64,000 nucleotides of DNA from Vibrio tritonius (GTDB taxonomy: Bacteria > Pseudomonadota > Gammaproteobacteria > Enterobacterales > Vibrionaceae), in contig NZ_AP014635.1 of assembly GCF_001547935.1 (NCBI RefSeq), positions 2,480,001-2,544,000 of the forward strand. The letters are read 5' to 3'. Shown in pieces: positions 28,798 through 38,952 of the stretch (position 1 is the first letter of the stretch; every line of letters starts with the position of its first letter). The position numbers and the translations under genes are program-made. A model generated the notes under the pieces. That model worked only from the letters and a program-made list of their open reading frames with translations, was not told the DNA's origin and did not search any database.

Positions 28798-30522
28798 ATG
28801 ATTTCAGGCATCCTAGCATCTCCTGGTATTGCTATTGGTAAAGCATTACTACTTCAAGAAGATGAAATTGTCCTCAACACCAACACTATTTCTGACGCTC
28901 AAGTTGAAGCCGAAGTGCAACGTTTTTACGATGCGCGTAATAAGTCAGCTCAACAACTTGAAGTGATCAAGCAAAAAGCACTTGAAACGTTCGGTGAAGA
29001 AAAAGAAGCGATCTTCGAAGGCCACATTATGTTGCTGGAAGATGAAGAGCTAGAAGAAGAAATTCTGACTCTGATTAAAGAAGAGAAACTTCACGCTGAC
29101 AACGCAATCCACACTGTTATTGAAGAGCAAGCGGCAGCGCTAGAATCTCTAGACGACGAATACTTAAAAGAACGTGCAACGGATATCCGTGACATCGGTT
29201 CTCGTTTCGTTAAGAACGCGCTAGGTATCAATATCGTTTCTCTAAGTGACATTAGTGAAGAAGTTATTCTGGTAGCTTACGACCTGACTCCTTCTGAGAC
29301 TGCACAAATCAACCTAAACTATGTTTTAGGTTTTGCTTGTGATATCGGTGGCCGTACTTCTCACACCTCTATTATGGCTCGTTCTCTTGAATTGCCAGCG
29401 GTTGTGGGTACTAACGACATTACTGCTAAAGTTAAAACCGGTGACACACTGATTCTTGATGCAATTAACAACAAAATCATTGTTAACCCTTCAGATGCTG
29501 AACTTGCACAAGCTAAAGACGTTCAAGCTTCATTCCTAGCAGAAAAAGAAGAGCTAGCGAAACTGAAAGATCTTCCTGCCGTGACTCTTGATGGTCACCA
29601 CGTTGAACTTTGTGGCAACATCGGTACTGTAAAAGACTGTGACGGCATCAAACGCAATGGCGGTGAAGGTGTAGGCCTATACCGTACCGAGTTCCTATTT
29701 ATGGACCGTGATGCTCTTCCTACTGAACAAGAACAGTACGAAGCGTACAAAGAAGTTGCTGAGTCTATGTCAGGCCAATCTGTGATTATCCGTACTATGG
29801 ATATCGGTGGCGACAAAGACCTACCATACATGGATTTGCCAAAAGAGATGAACCCATTCTTGGGCTGGCGCGCAATCCGTATCAGCCTAGAGCGTCGCGA
29901 AATCCTACGTGACCAGCTACGTGGTATTCTACGTGCTTCTGCTCACGGCAAACTACGCATCATGTTCCCGATGATCATCTCTGTTGAAGAGATTCGCGAA
30001 CTGAAAGCGGCTCTAGAAGAGTACAAAGCAGAACTTCGTAGCGAAGGTTACGCATTCGATGACAACATCGAAATCGGTGTGATGGTTGAAACACCAGCAG
30101 CTGCTGCAATCGCTCACCACCTTGCTAAAGAAGTATCATTCTTCTCAATCGGTACTAACGACCTAACGCAATACACTCTTGCAGTAGACCGTGGTAACGA
30201 AATGATTTCTCACATGTACAACCCACTGTCTCCATCAGTATTGAGCGTAATCAAACGTGTTATTGATTGCTCACACGCTGAAGGCAAATGGACTGGTATG
30301 TGTGGCGAACTAGCAGGCGACGAACGTGCGACTCTATTGCTTTTAGGTATGGGTCTAGACGAGTTCTCAATGAGCGGTATCTCTATTCCTAAAGTGAAGA
30401 AGATCATCCGCAACACCGATTTCGCAGAAGTGAAAGCAATGGCAGACGAAGCATTGTCTAAAGCGACTGCTGAAGAGATCCAAGCTTGCGTTGATAAATT
30501 CATCGCTGAAAAAACCAAATAA
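28798..30522 (+). CDS. ptsI: PTS enzyme I (phosphoenolpyruvate-protein phosphotransferase)
   Basis: Enzyme I takes phosphate from PEP and passes it to HPr. The active His189 is in [13 protein letters not shown]. The PEP-binding C-terminal barrel shows [13 protein letters not shown], and the active-site cysteine of the barrel is in GMCGELAGD. The length of 574 residues is standard. It lies 134 bases after ptsH, in operon with it, and 108 bases before crr, with hairpins in both gaps. Codon bias is strong. Confidence 0.97.
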   Translation: MISGILASPGIAIGKALLLQEDEIVLNTNTISDAQVEAEVQRFYDARNKSAQQLEVIKQKALETFGEEKEAIFEGHIMLLEDEELEEEILTLIKEEKLHADNAIHTVIEEQAAALESLDDEYLKERATDIRDIGSRFVKNALGINIVSLSDISEEVILVAYDLTPSETAQINLNYVLGFACDIGGRTSHTSIMARSLELPAVVGTNDITAKVKTGDTLILDAINNKIIVNPSDAELAQAKDVQASFLAEKEELAKLKDLPAVTLDGHHVELCGNIGTVKDCDGIKRNGGEGVGLYRTEFLFMDRDALPTEQEQYEAYKEVAESMSGQSVIIRTMDIGGDKDLPYMDLPKEMNPFLGWRAIRISLERREILRDQLRGILRASAHGKLRIMFPMIISVEEIRELKAALEEYKAELRSEGYAFDDNIEIGVMVETPAAAAIAHHLAKEVSFFSIGTNDLTQYTLAVDRGNEMISHMYNPLSPSVLSVIKRVIDCSHAEGKWTGMCGELAGDERATLLLLGMGLDEFSMSGISIPKVKKIIRNTDFAEVKAMADEALSKATAEEIQACVDKFIAEKTK

Positions 30523-30540
30523 TCGAAGTGATAACCAAGG

Positions 30541-30570
30541 CATTAGACGATCAAAAGTAGTCGTCTAATG
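30541..30570 (+). promoter_or_regulatory. Perfect 10-bp hairpin between ptsI and crr
   Basis: CATTAGACGA, a 10-base loop, TCGTCTAATG. There is no T-run, so it is more likely a processing or stability element than a terminator. An A/T-rich stretch with TATACT follows and could hold a crr promoter. Confidence 0.55.
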
Positions 30571-30630
30571 TCATTGATTGTTATACTATACTTCGACTGA
30601 AAAAATTTTAAACGTTAGGAGCATGACACA

Positions 30631-31140
30631 ATGGGTCTGTTTGACAAACTTAAGAAGCTAGTCTCTGACGACAGCGCTGATGCAGGTGCAATTGAAATCA
30701 TCGCACCACTTTCTGGTGAAATCGTAAACATCGAAGATGTGCCAGATGTCGTGTTCGCTGAAAAAATCGTTGGTGACGGTATTGCTATCAAGCCTTCTGG
30801 CGACAAGATGGTAGCTCCTGTTAACGGTACTATCGGTAAAATCTTCGAAACTAACCACGCGTTCTCTATCGAATCAGACGACGGCGTTGAGCTATTCGTT
30901 CACTTCGGTATCGACACTGTTGAACTGAAAGGCGAAGGTTTCAAACGTATCGCTGAAGAAGGTCAAAGCGTTAAAGCTGGTGACACTGTTATCGAATTCG
31001 ATCTTGCTCTTCTACAAGAAAAAGCAAAATCTACTTTGACTCCAGTTGTTATCTCTAACATGGACGAAATCAAAGAGTTGAACAAACTTTCTGGTTCTGT
31101 TGTTGTTGGTGAAACGCCTGTACTACGCGTTACTAAATAA
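30631..31140 (+). CDS. crr: PTS glucose-type EIIA, Crr
   Basis: EIIA(Glc) receives phosphate from HPr. It donates it to EIIB domains lacking their own EIIA, such as the NagE of this window, and it signals to adenylate cyclase and permeases. The length of 169 residues matches E. coli Crr. The phosphorylated His91 is in [13 protein letters not shown] and the partner His76 in [15 protein letters not shown] precedes the ATG. It is the last gene of ptsHI-crr and ends at a strong terminator. Confidence 0.97.
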   Translation: MGLFDKLKKLVSDDSADAGAIEIIAPLSGEIVNIEDVPDVVFAEKIVGDGIAIKPSGDKMVAPVNGTIGKIFETNHAFSIESDDGVELFVHFGIDTVELKGEGFKRIAEEGQSVKAGDTVIEFDLALLQEKAKSTLTPVVISNMDEIKELNKLSGSVVVGETPVLRVTK

Positions 31141-31161
31141 TTTTATTTAGCCAATGCGATT

Positions 31162-31195
31162 AAAAAACGCTGCCTAGGGCAGCGTTTTTTGTTTT
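31162..31195. terminator. Bidirectional terminator between crr and ubiF
   Basis: AAAAAACGCTGCC-TAG-GGCAGCGTTTTTT: a 7-bp GC-rich core with A6 and T6 tracts. Confidence 0.92.
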
Positions 31196-31204
31196 GGGCT
31201 GAGG

Positions 31205-32356
31205 CTAATTCAAACCAAGTGCATAACGCAGCACCTGTTTTTTTATTGGACCTGAATGTTCTGCTACTTTCAGTAATGCGTTACGCGCCAACTTCAATGG
31301 AGTAAGTTCATTACTAAACGCTTTATAAAACACATCCATCCCACTTTGCATCAGTAGGTTATCAGGTCGGCGGCGACGCTCGTATGCTTGAAACTGCTTC
31401 AATGTGAGCGCGCTATGACCCTCTGTTGCTTCTAATAATACCGATACATCTTTAAAACCTAGATTCACTCCCTGCCCTGCTAGCGGGTTAATGGTGTGCG
31501 CAGCATCGCCAATCACTACACATCTGTTTTTAACATAGTTTTGCGCATGGCGGCGAGTTAGCGGGAAGTGGCCATGTTGCTGCACTTGCACATCACCTAA
31601 TTCTGCAGGGAAATAGCGTAATATTTCTTGGCGTAATTGTTCAGAGGAGAGCAGATTTAACTGCTTAATGCGACTTGGTGAGTCATACCATACTAAAGAA
31701 CCTTGATGACCACTAAGCGGCAAAAATGAACGTGGGCCTGAAGGGAAAAACTGCTGCCAAGTAATGTCTTGCTGCGGTAACTCTGTGGTTACGTTAATTA
31801 ACATGCAGCTTTGTCTATAATCCCAAGCGGTCACGCCAATACCTGCAATGTTGCGCACTTTGGAATTAGCCCCATCAGCACCAATAACCCATGGCGCATA
31901 AAGTTGAGCCCCCGACTCTAACGTAATGCACTTTTCATCTTCACCCTGTATCGATGCCAAGCGGTCAGGACAAAACAGAGTAATATTCTCCGCGGAGAAT
32001 TGCTGCCAAAGACCAAGTTGAATAATGCGGTTTTCCACCATATAGCCAAGCTGGTTTAATCCTAGGTCTTCACTGTTAAAGCGAGTACGGCATTCCGGAT
32101 GCTCCCAAGTCTCTAGGCGGCGATAAGGGCAAACACGCATCTCGTTGATTGCTGACCATGCTCCCAGTGAACTCAGTAGGTCAACCGAGGTTTGTGAAAT
32201 GGCGGAAATACGCACATCCATTGGCTGTGTTTCATCAAAAGCTTGGGGCGTTGCCGTTTCTACCACCGCAACCTGACGCCCTTGCTTGGCCCAACCTACC
32301 GCCAAAGCAGCGCCGACCATGCCACCACCAATAATTACCACATCAAACTTGTTCAT
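31205..32356 (-). CDS. ubiF: Ubiquinone biosynthesis FAD monooxygenase UbiF
   Basis: This flavoprotein hydroxylase of the UbiH/UbiF/VisC family performs the last ring hydroxylation on the way to ubiquinone. It has the FAD-binding GGGMVGAALA at residues 10-19, the DG motif VIGADGANSKVR, and GDAAHTINPLAGQGVNLGFKD for FAD ribityl contacts, split here as GDAAHTINPLAGQG and VNLGFKD. The length of 383 residues is typical. The choice of UbiF over UbiH/UbiI rests on the divergent neighbour miaB, as in E. coli. It is membrane-associated but has no transmembrane segment. Confidence 0.85.
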   Translation of the reverse strand: MNKFDVVIIGGGMVGAALAVGWAKQGRQVAVVETATPQAFDETQPMDVRISAISQTSVDLLSSLGAWSAINEMRVCPYRRLETWEHPECRTRFNSEDLGLNQLGYMVENRIIQLGLWQQFSAENITLFCPDRLASIQGEDEKCITLESGAQLYAPWVIGADGANSKVRNIAGIGVTAWDYRQSCMLINVTTELPQQDITWQQFFPSGPRSFLPLSGHQGSLVWYDSPSRIKQLNLLSSEQLRQEILRYFPAELGDVQVQQHGHFPLTRRHAQNYVKNRCVVIGDAAHTINPLAGQGVNLGFKDVSVLLEATEGHSALTLKQFQAYERRRRPDNLLMQSGMDVFYKAFSNELTPLKLARNALLKVAEHSGPIKKQVLRYALGLN

Positions 32357-32559
32357 ATTTCACAACTTCTTACGTTATTTTGCCTCTAACCGTATTGTAC
32401 GTAGTCGCGCCCTATTTGCGAATTATTTTGCGAAAAAACCCTAACTCAAACAAGGTCAAAAGCCTGATGGCACAATGCTTACAATAGATTTCGTGTCATG
32501 ACTAGTCAGCCCGTTTTTAAAGAAGTACAATACGCCGCTTATTGCCACCAAAGTGGTGA

Positions 32560-32612
32560 TACCTAAGCTTCTTCTACCTGCTATTCTTCCTTCTAGAGGT
32601 AGCTTAGGTATA
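32560..32612 (+). promoter_or_regulatory. 11-bp inverted repeat in the miaB leader
   Basis: ATACCTAAGCT and AGCTTAGGTAT are exact inverted copies 31 bases apart, with a competing inner pair CTACCT/AGGTAG. The right arm ends 37 bases before the miaB ATG, so the structure could affect its translation. No known motif is recognised. Confidence 0.5.
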
Positions 32613-32649
32613 AAGACAACAGATGAACTATTAAACGAGCGAAAGTGAG

Positions 32650-34074
32650 ATGAGTAAGAAACTGCTAATAAAAACCTGGGGATGCCAGATGAACGAATAC
32701 GATTCATCAAAAATGGCCGACCTGCTTCATGCTGCCAATGGCTATGAGCTGACCGAAGAACCAGAGGAAGCAGATGTCCTACTACTAAACACCTGCTCTA
32801 TCCGTGAAAAAGCACAGGAAAAAGTGTTCCATCAACTTGGTCGTTGGAAAACTTTAAAAGATAAGAAGCCTGGTGTTGTCATCGGTGTGGGCGGTTGTGT
32901 GGCGACACAAGAAGGGGATCACATCCGTCAACGCGCCCCATTTGTTGACGTTATTTTTGGTCCACAGACATTGCACCGTCTACCAGAAATGATCAAACAG
33001 TCGCAGGTAGATCATGGCCCTGTGATGGATATTTCTTTCCCTGAGATCGAAAAGTTTGACCGTTTACCTGAGCCTCGCGCCGAAGGTCCAACAGCATTTG
33101 TTTCAATCATGGAAGGCTGTTCAAAATACTGTACTTACTGCGTCGTACCTTATACTCGTGGTGAAGAAGTTAGCCGCCCAATGGATGACGTTCTTTACGA
33201 AATCGCCCAACTTGCTGATCAAGGCGTTCGTGAAGTTAACCTTCTTGGTCAAAACGTTAACGCGTACCGCGGTGCGACGTTCGACGGCGATATTTGCACT
33301 TTTGCAGAGTTGCTGCGTCTGGTTGCTTCAATCGATGGTATTGACCGTATTCGCTTTACTACCAGCCATCCGCTTGAGTTTACTGACGACATCATCGCCG
33401 TATACGAAGATACACCAGAACTAGTAAGCTTCTTGCACCTACCAGTACAAAGTGGCAGCGACCGCATCCTAACTATGATGAAACGTCCACACACTGGTAT
33501 CGAATATAAATCTATTATTCGTAAGCTACGCAAAGCACGTCCTGATATCCAAATCAGTTCTGACTTTATCGTTGGCTTCCCTGGCGAGTCAGACAAAGAC
33601 TTTCAAGATACGATGAAACTGATTCGCGATGTTGATTTTGACATGAGCTTTAGTTTTATTTTCTCTGCTCGCCCAGGCACTCCAGCCGCAGATTACCCAT
33701 GTGATTTGTCCGAGGATGTGAAGAAAGAACGTTTGTATGAACTGCAACAGCAGATCAACTCACAAGCTATGCGTTACTCGCGTCAGATGCTGGGCACCGA
33801 GCAACGTATTTTGGTCGAAGGTCCATCGAAGAAGAACCTAATGGAACTTCGTGGCCGTACTGAGAACAACCGCGTTGTTAACTTCGAGGGGTCTGCAGAC
33901 CTTATCGGTCAATTTGTTGATGTTAACATCGTGGACGTATTCCCTAACTCACTTCGTGGTGAGCTAATTCGTACTGAGCAAGAGATGAACCTTCGCGTTG
34001 TCACTTCTCCATCAGAAATGATGGCGAAAACTCGTCGTGAAGATGAGCTAGGAGTCGCTACTTTTACTCCATAA
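32650..34074 (+). CDS. miaB: tRNA-2-methylthio-N6-isopentenyladenosine synthase
   Basis: This radical-SAM methylthiotransferase modifies A37 of tRNAs that read UNN codons. Two iron-sulfur cluster sites are complete: the auxiliary one with Cys12, Cys49 and Cys83 (GCQMN, NTCSI, GGCVA), and the radical SAM one with Cys157, Cys161 and Cys164 ([13 protein letters not shown]). The C-terminal TRAM domain starts near [10 protein letters not shown]. The length of 474 residues equals E. coli MiaB. It heads the miaB-ybeZ-ybeY-corC-lnt run. Confidence 0.97.
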   Translation: MSKKLLIKTWGCQMNEYDSSKMADLLHAANGYELTEEPEEADVLLLNTCSIREKAQEKVFHQLGRWKTLKDKKPGVVIGVGGCVATQEGDHIRQRAPFVDVIFGPQTLHRLPEMIKQSQVDHGPVMDISFPEIEKFDRLPEPRAEGPTAFVSIMEGCSKYCTYCVVPYTRGEEVSRPMDDVLYEIAQLADQGVREVNLLGQNVNAYRGATFDGDICTFAELLRLVASIDGIDRIRFTTSHPLEFTDDIIAVYEDTPELVSFLHLPVQSGSDRILTMMKRPHTGIEYKSIIRKLRKARPDIQISSDFIVGFPGESDKDFQDTMKLIRDVDFDMSFSFIFSARPGTPAADYPCDLSEDVKKERLYELQQQINSQAMRYSRQMLGTEQRILVEGPSKKNLMELRGRTENNRVVNFEGSADLIGQFVDVNIVDVFPNSLRGELIRTEQEMNLRVVTSPSEMMAKTRREDELGVATFTP

Positions 34075-34086
34075 GCTCGTATAAAC

Positions 34087-34129
34087 TGTCATTAGGTGCC
34101 CGGTCCCAATCGGGCATCCTAAAATGACA
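34087..34129 (+). promoter_or_regulatory. Intercistronic hairpin between miaB and ybeZ
   Basis: TGTCATT..AGG-TGCCCG pairs with CGGGCA-TCCT..AATGACA around GTCCCAAT with two small bulges. There is no T-run, so read-through into ybeZ is expected. Confidence 0.5.
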
Positions 34130-34145
34130 TTATTGAGAGGCTAAT

Positions 34146-35258
34146 TTGAGCAATAAAATCGTTACTGTCGAGATCAATCTCGAACCTTCTGATAACCGCC
34201 GCCTGGCAAGCCTATGCGGTCCTTTCGACGATAATATTAAACACATTGAGCGCCGCTTAGGTGTTGAAATTAACCACCGTAACAACGTATTCACTGTTGT
34301 TGGTAAACCTCATACTACTGAGGCTGCCATCGATATTCTAAAAACGCTTTATGTGGATACCGCGCCAGTACGTGGTGACATTCCCGATATTGAGCCGGAT
34401 CAGATTCATCTTTCTATCAAGGAACACGGTGTACTTGAGCAAAACACGCATATTGAATCTGCAATTGCTCACGGCAAAGAAGTGTTTGTTAAAACCAAGA
34501 AAGGCGTAATCAAACCGCGTACACCCAATCAGGCACAGTACCTGATGAACATGGTTACCCATGACATTACGTTTGGTATCGGCCCTGCGGGTACAGGTAA
34601 AACCTATCTGGCCGTCGCCGCCGCCGTTGATGCGCTAGAACGTCAAGAGATTCGACGCATTCTATTAACTCGTCCTGCTGTGGAAGCTGGGGAAAAACTT
34701 GGTTTCTTACCCGGAGACCTAAGCCAAAAAGTGGACCCTTACTTGCGCCCACTTTACGATGCCTTATTTGAAATGTTGGGCTTTGAGCGAGTAGAAAAAC
34801 TGATTGAACGTAACGTCATTGAAGTGGCTCCATTGGCTTATATGCGTGGTCGTACGTTGAACGACGCCTTTATCATCCTTGATGAAAGTCAAAACACCAC
34901 TGTTGAACAGATGAAAATGTTCTTAACACGTATTGGCTTTAACTCTCGTGCGGTAATTACAGGCGATGTTACCCAGATAGACTTACCTCGTGGTGCTCGT
35001 TCTGGCCTTCGTCATGCGATTGAAGTATTGAGCGAAGTGGATGAAATTAGCTTTAATTTCTTTATCGCCGATGACGTTGTTCGTCACCCAGTTGTTGCTC
35101 GCATCGTGAATGCCTATGAGAAATGGGAAATTCAAGATCAAAAAGAGCGCAAAGAGTACGAAAAACGTCGTCGTGAAGAACGCGAAGCGAAATTGCTAGA
35201 AACTCAAAAAGCAGATGCCACTCTAGTACGTTCAGAACCTCAGGAATCCGACGAATAA
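34146..35258 (+). CDS. ybeZ: PhoH-family ATPase YbeZ
   Basis: This is a cytosolic PhoH-like P-loop protein of 370 residues, linked in E. coli to YbeY and ribosome/rRNA quality control. The Walker A motif is GPAGTGKT near residue 147, and Walker B is [12 protein letters not shown]. The N-terminal ~100 residues form a KH-like extension. It ends in a charged coiled region ([20 protein letters not shown]). The start is TTG at 34146, backed by GAGAGG upstream and by [10 protein letters not shown] matching relatives. The stop overlaps the ybeY ATG by one base. Confidence 0.92.
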   Translation: MSNKIVTVEINLEPSDNRRLASLCGPFDDNIKHIERRLGVEINHRNNVFTVVGKPHTTEAAIDILKTLYVDTAPVRGDIPDIEPDQIHLSIKEHGVLEQNTHIESAIAHGKEVFVKTKKGVIKPRTPNQAQYLMNMVTHDITFGIGPAGTGKTYLAVAAAVDALERQEIRRILLTRPAVEAGEKLGFLPGDLSQKVDPYLRPLYDALFEMLGFERVEKLIERNVIEVAPLAYMRGRTLNDAFIILDESQNTTVEQMKMFLTRIGFNSRAVITGDVTQIDLPRGARSGLRHAIEVLSEVDEISFNFFIADDVVRHPVVARIVNAYEKWEIQDQKERKEYEKRRREEREAKLLETQKADATLVRSEPQESDE

Positions 35259-35722
35259 TGAGCATTGAACTGGATTTACAAATTGCGTGTGAAAATGAAC
35301 AAGGTCTGCCAAGCGCAGACCAATTTTCTCACTGGCTCACGCAAGCAGTAAGCGGCTTTCAAGAGCAAGCCGAAGTGACTATCCGTATCGTTGATGAAAC
35401 AGAAAGCCACCAGCTAAACTTTGATTATAGAGGCAAAGATAGGCCAACCAACGTACTATCTTTTCCTTTTGAAGCGCCTCCTGGTATGGACATTGACCTC
35501 TTGGGTGACCTGATAATTTGTCGCCAAGTTGTTGAACGTGAAGCACAAGAGCAAAATACGCCCTTAGCCTCACACTGGGCGCATATGGTTGTACATGGTA
35601 GCCTTCATCTGTTAGGTTATGACCATATCGAAGATGATGAAGCTGAAGAGATGGAATCTCTTGAAGCAGATATCATGCTAGCAATGGGGTTCGAAGACCC
35701 CTACGCAGCTGAAAAAGAGTAA
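35258..35722 (+). CDS. ybeY: Endoribonuclease YbeY
   Basis: This zinc-dependent single-strand RNase matures 16S rRNA 3' ends and takes part in 70S ribosome quality control. The metal site H-x3-H-x5-H is in [11 protein letters not shown], and the conserved upstream block is [16 protein letters not shown]. The length of 154 residues is normal. Translation is coupled to ybeZ by a one-base overlap (TAATG), consistent with YbeZ and YbeY acting together. Confidence 0.95.
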   Translation: MSIELDLQIACENEQGLPSADQFSHWLTQAVSGFQEQAEVTIRIVDETESHQLNFDYRGKDRPTNVLSFPFEAPPGMDIDLLGDLIICRQVVEREAQEQNTPLASHWAHMVVHGSLHLLGYDHIEDDEAEEMESLEADIMLAMGFEDPYAAEKE

Positions 35723-35743
35723 CACGCAGCCCAACTCGGTAGC

Positions 35744-35766
35744 GTGTGATATGTGAGCTATCACAC
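35744..35766 (+). promoter_or_regulatory. Hairpin between ybeY and corC
   Basis: GTGTGATA-TGTGAGC-TATCACAC is a perfect 8-bp stem 30 bases before corC. There is no T tail. It looks like an intercistronic mRNA structure. Confidence 0.45.
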
Positions 35767-35795
35767 ATCTGATAGCATTATATTAATGAGAAACA

Positions 35796-36671
35796 ATGAA
35801 CGAAGATAATTCGCAAAGTTCTGACGGTCCGAGTAGAAAGTCCTTCTTTGAGCGTTTAGGTCAATTATTTCAGGGAGAACCCAAGGATCGTCAAGAACTC
35901 GTTGATGTCATCCGCGACTCTGAAGTCAATGACCTAATTGACCATGACACACGAGACATGCTCGAAGGTGTGATGGAAATCTCCGAAATGCGTGTTCGGG
36001 ATATTATGATCCCGCGCTCCCAGATGGTTACCGTTGATCGTAACGACAATCTGGACTCGCTTGTTGCACTGATTACAGATGCTCAGCATTCTCGCTACCC
36101 TATAATCAGTGAAGACAAAGATCACGTTGAAGGCATTTTGCTCGCGAAGGACTTACTTAAGTATCTGGGCTCCAATAGTTCACCATTTAACATCGAAGAA
36201 GTGATTCGTCCGGCTGTGGTTGTACCGGAAAGTAAACGCGTCGACCGCCTGTTAAAAGAGTTTCGTGAGGAACGATATCACATGGCGATTGTCGTAGATG
36301 AGTTCGGTGGTGTTTCAGGACTCGTGACCATTGAAGATGTGTTAGAAGAAATAGTGGGCGATATCGAAGATGAATTTGACGATGACGACCAACTAGACAT
36401 TCGAAAACTCAGCAAGCACACCTACGCGGTGAAAGCACTGACGACAATTGAAGACTTTAACCAAACATTCAATACCAACTTTAGCGATAACGAAGTGGAT
36501 ACCATTGGTGGTTTGGTCACAACGGCATTTGGGCATTTACCTGGTCGTGGTGAGGTTGTTGAAATCGACCGTTATAACTTCAAAGTGACAGCAGCTGATA
36601 ACCGTCGTGTGGTGCAACTTCATGTCACCATTCCTGATTTGGAATCATTACCTCAAACCACTAACGAGTAA
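35796..36671 (+). CDS. corC: CorC-type CBS-domain protein (YbeX)
   Basis: This is a cytosolic protein of 291 residues with two CBS domains (about 70-190; [14 protein letters not shown] and [20 protein letters not shown]) and a CorC/HlyC C-terminal domain (about 205-285, ending [12 protein letters not shown]). It has been linked to magnesium/cobalt efflux and more recently to ribosome homeostasis. It lacks the membrane DUF21 domain of larger relatives. Its position between ybeY and lnt is the E. coli order. Confidence 0.92.
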   Translation: MNEDNSQSSDGPSRKSFFERLGQLFQGEPKDRQELVDVIRDSEVNDLIDHDTRDMLEGVMEISEMRVRDIMIPRSQMVTVDRNDNLDSLVALITDAQHSRYPIISEDKDHVEGILLAKDLLKYLGSNSSPFNIEEVIRPAVVVPESKRVDRLLKEFREERYHMAIVVDEFGGVSGLVTIEDVLEEIVGDIEDEFDDDDQLDIRKLSKHTYAVKALTTIEDFNQTFNTNFSDNEVDTIGGLVTTAFGHLPGRGEVVEIDRYNFKVTAADNRRVVQLHVTIPDLESLPQTTNE

Positions 36672-36716
36672 TGTTAACCCTTCCTCTTACCCATTAAGAG
36701 TTCAGAAAAGTTGCAG

Positions 36717-38249
36717 ATGATTAAAGTTGTTACTCATCGCCTAAAGCGGCCCTTAGCGGCCGCTTTCATTGGCGCTCTCACTACCCTCGCTTTTGCTCCT
36801 TATCAATATTGGCCAATGGCGATATTGAGTCCTATGCTCCTGCTTTTGCTTCTTGAACAACGTTCAACTAAACAGGCAGCGTGGATAGGTTTCTTCTGGG
36901 GTTTAGGTCAATTTAGCACCGGCATTAGCTGGGTTCATGTCAGTATCGACACTTTTGGTGGTATGCCTGAGATTGCAACCATTGCTTTACTCTCGCTGCT
37001 CTTTGCCTATCTAGCGCTCTATCCAGCATTATTCGCTTGGTTACTCAATCGCTTTGCTGCCCATTCTGGTCGCACCCGATTCTTTATCATGGCGCCAGCC
37101 TTATGGCTCATTTGTGATCTACTCCGTGGCTGGGTATTCACTGGCTTCCCGTGGTTATGGTTGGGCTACAGCCAAATCGACAGCCCTCTCGCCTCTTTCG
37201 CTCCAGTCGGAGGCGTCGAACTACTCACGTTTCTAGTGGTGCTATGTGGCTCATCGCTCGCGTATATGGTGCTCAAACGTACTTGGCGCATTGCCATGAT
37301 TCCACTCGTGCTTCTCGCAGCAGGTTTTGGCCTAAAATCAGCGCAATGGGTAACGCCCGATCCCAATCGAGTAGCTTCTATCGCCCTGGTTCAAGGTAAT
37401 ATCGACCAAGCGTTAAAATGGTTACCTAACCAGCGCTGGCCAACCCTAATGAAGTATGTCGATTTATCTCGAGAAAATTGGGACGCCGATGTCATCATTT
37501 GGCCAGAGGCAGCAATTCCCGCGATCGAATATGAAGTTAGGCCATTTCTGACCAACCTTGACCATGCTGCACGAATTAATAACAGCAGCATTATCACTGG
37601 TGTGATCAATTTGGATGAACAAAAACACTTCTACAACAGCATTCTTACCCTAGGTAAAACACCAAGTGATGGGTATCACTACGACATTGATGCCCGTTAT
37701 CATAAGCATCACTTGCTGCCGTTTGGTGAATTTGTGCCATTTGAATCGCTCTTGAGACCATTGGCTCCACTTTTCAATCTGCCCATGTCTTCCTTTTCCG
37801 CAGGCGATTACATTCAACCAAACATTATCGCAAATGGTTTTTCTTTTGCGCCCGCACTCTGTTATGAAATCGTATTTGGTGGCCAAGTGCGAGCCAATGT
37901 AAATGAAACCACCGACTTCATTTTAACGCTCTCCAACGATGCTTGGTTTGGCCATTCGATTGGTCCATTGCAACACATGGAAATCGCCCAAATGCGCGCA
38001 CTAGAGCTTGGCAAGCCTGTTATTCGGTCAACCAACAATGGGGTCACAGCAATTACCGATTACAAAGGTCATATTGCCTATACCATTCCTCAATTTGAAA
38101 CCGGCGTCTTAAAGGCTGATGTACCGACAACCCAAGGGGTAACACCTTATTATATTTGGGGTTCATGGCCCTTATATATGTGGATTGTTGTGACGATTGG
38201 ATGGGCGCTACGCCGACGCTATCAAGCAGTTAACGCTCAGCAAAGCTAA
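36717..38249 (+). CDS. lnt: Apolipoprotein N-acyltransferase
   Basis: This inner-membrane enzyme adds the third acyl chain to lipoproteins such as LptE and RlpA encoded nearby. About six N-terminal membrane segments precede a periplasmic nitrilase domain. Its catalytic triad is visible: Glu in IIWPEAAIP, Lys in [14 protein letters not shown] and Cys in ALCYEIVF. One more membrane segment lies at the C-terminus. The ATG at 36717 gives 510 residues; a TTG two codons upstream is an alternative, and neither has a strong ribosome site. It is the last gene of the miaB run. Confidence 0.95.
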   Translation: MIKVVTHRLKRPLAAAFIGALTTLAFAPYQYWPMAILSPMLLLLLLEQRSTKQAAWIGFFWGLGQFSTGISWVHVSIDTFGGMPEIATIALLSLLFAYLALYPALFAWLLNRFAAHSGRTRFFIMAPALWLICDLLRGWVFTGFPWLWLGYSQIDSPLASFAPVGGVELLTFLVVLCGSSLAYMVLKRTWRIAMIPLVLLAAGFGLKSAQWVTPDPNRVASIALVQGNIDQALKWLPNQRWPTLMKYVDLSRENWDADVIIWPEAAIPAIEYEVRPFLTNLDHAARINNSSIITGVINLDEQKHFYNSILTLGKTPSDGYHYDIDARYHKHHLLPFGEFVPFESLLRPLAPLFNLPMSSFSAGDYIQPNIIANGFSFAPALCYEIVFGGQVRANVNETTDFILTLSNDAWFGHSIGPLQHMEIAQMRALELGKPVIRSTNNGVTAITDYKGHIAYTIPQFETGVLKADVPTTQGVTPYYIWGSWPLYMWIVVTIGWALRRRYQAVNAQQS

Positions 38250-38266
38250 TCTAGCGGTAAAAATGC

Positions 38267-38294
38267 AAACAAGGCGCTCACGAGCGCCTTGTTT
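38267..38294. terminator. Terminator after lnt
   Basis: AAACAAGGCGCT-CACG-AGCGCCTTGTTT: a 12-bp perfect stem with weak flanking T (TATATCT). It ends the miaB-lnt transcript and may serve the convergent gene. Confidence 0.8.
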
Positions 38295-38316
38295 ATATCT
38301 CAATGGACCAAAGAGA

Positions 38317-38363
38317 TACTGAACTCAGAGCTTCATTAACCAACACTGTTCAAGCTCAATTAC
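38317..38363 (+). repeat. Internal fragment of the MITE-like repeat
   Basis: CTCAGAGCTTCATTAACCAA and CAAGCTCAATTAC match, with a few changes, the interior of the full element at 5406-5451 (TTCAGGGCTTCATCAACGAG ... CAAGCTCAATTAC). The fragment's last bases contain the stop codon of the minus-strand gene that follows. Confidence 0.5.
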
Positions 38364-38830
38364 GGTTTCAATGGCTCACGATGAAATGCACTCCCCTCGC
38401 AATGAGGGCATGGCGTCACTCGAGTAGCATGAATATACTCGGTTTTATATCCACACCGTTCACACACTAAAACGCCCAAGCCAATCACATCACCAACTTG
38501 GTAGAGCCCCTGCTGCTCAAGCTCTTTCGCTAGCTCTATCCATTCCAAACGTGTTTTGTCGGTAATATCAAGTAAGCTCTGCCAGATGCTATTGGTAATC
38601 GTGAGATAAAATGGCCCACTTTTACTTTCCTCAAACGCATCAGCAAACTCTTTAAGGTCGGCTTTTACATAGGCAGAAATCAACGCAATTTCGTCTTTAG
38701 TCATCTCGTTCGCCGCGCTAACGACTTTTTCCGAGTTTTCTAACAAATGCCCTATTTCTTCAGGGCTTTGTTGCAACCTTTTGACGAATTCTTCGAGTAA
38801 TGCTTCATACCCTTGTTTCTGTTTTGGCAT
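38360..38830 (-). CDS. YbeL-family zinc-ribbon protein
   Basis: This 156-residue cytosolic protein of the YbeL/DUF1451 family has unknown function. The N-terminal two thirds are helical and charged. The C-terminus carries a zinc ribbon, LVCERCGYKTEY and TPCPHCEGSAFHRE, with four cysteines in two CxxC pairs. In E. coli the homologue also lies next to leuS. The stop codon falls in a repeat fragment, so the final residues after HREPLKP may have been altered by that insertion. Confidence 0.85.
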   Translation of the reverse strand: MPKQKQGYEALLEEFVKRLQQSPEEIGHLLENSEKVVSAANEMTKDEIALISAYVKADLKEFADAFEESKSGPFYLTITNSIWQSLLDITDKTRLEWIELAKELEQQGLYQVGDVIGLGVLVCERCGYKTEYIHATRVTPCPHCEGSAFHREPLKP

Positions 38831-38952
38831 AAGTCACCTCCATCAATGTGGATTGGCTATTGTTGTGCTCTCCAGCTTTAGGTATTCTATGACGATCTAT
38901 TAGTATCAATTCTAATTGAACTCACAAATTCCAAGATAACCGGATATCATCG

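Noticed and set aside
35744..35766. TGTGA/TCACA pair before corC as a CRP site
   Set aside because: The half-sites are spaced 4 or 11 bases apart, not 6. It fits better as an intercistronic hairpin.
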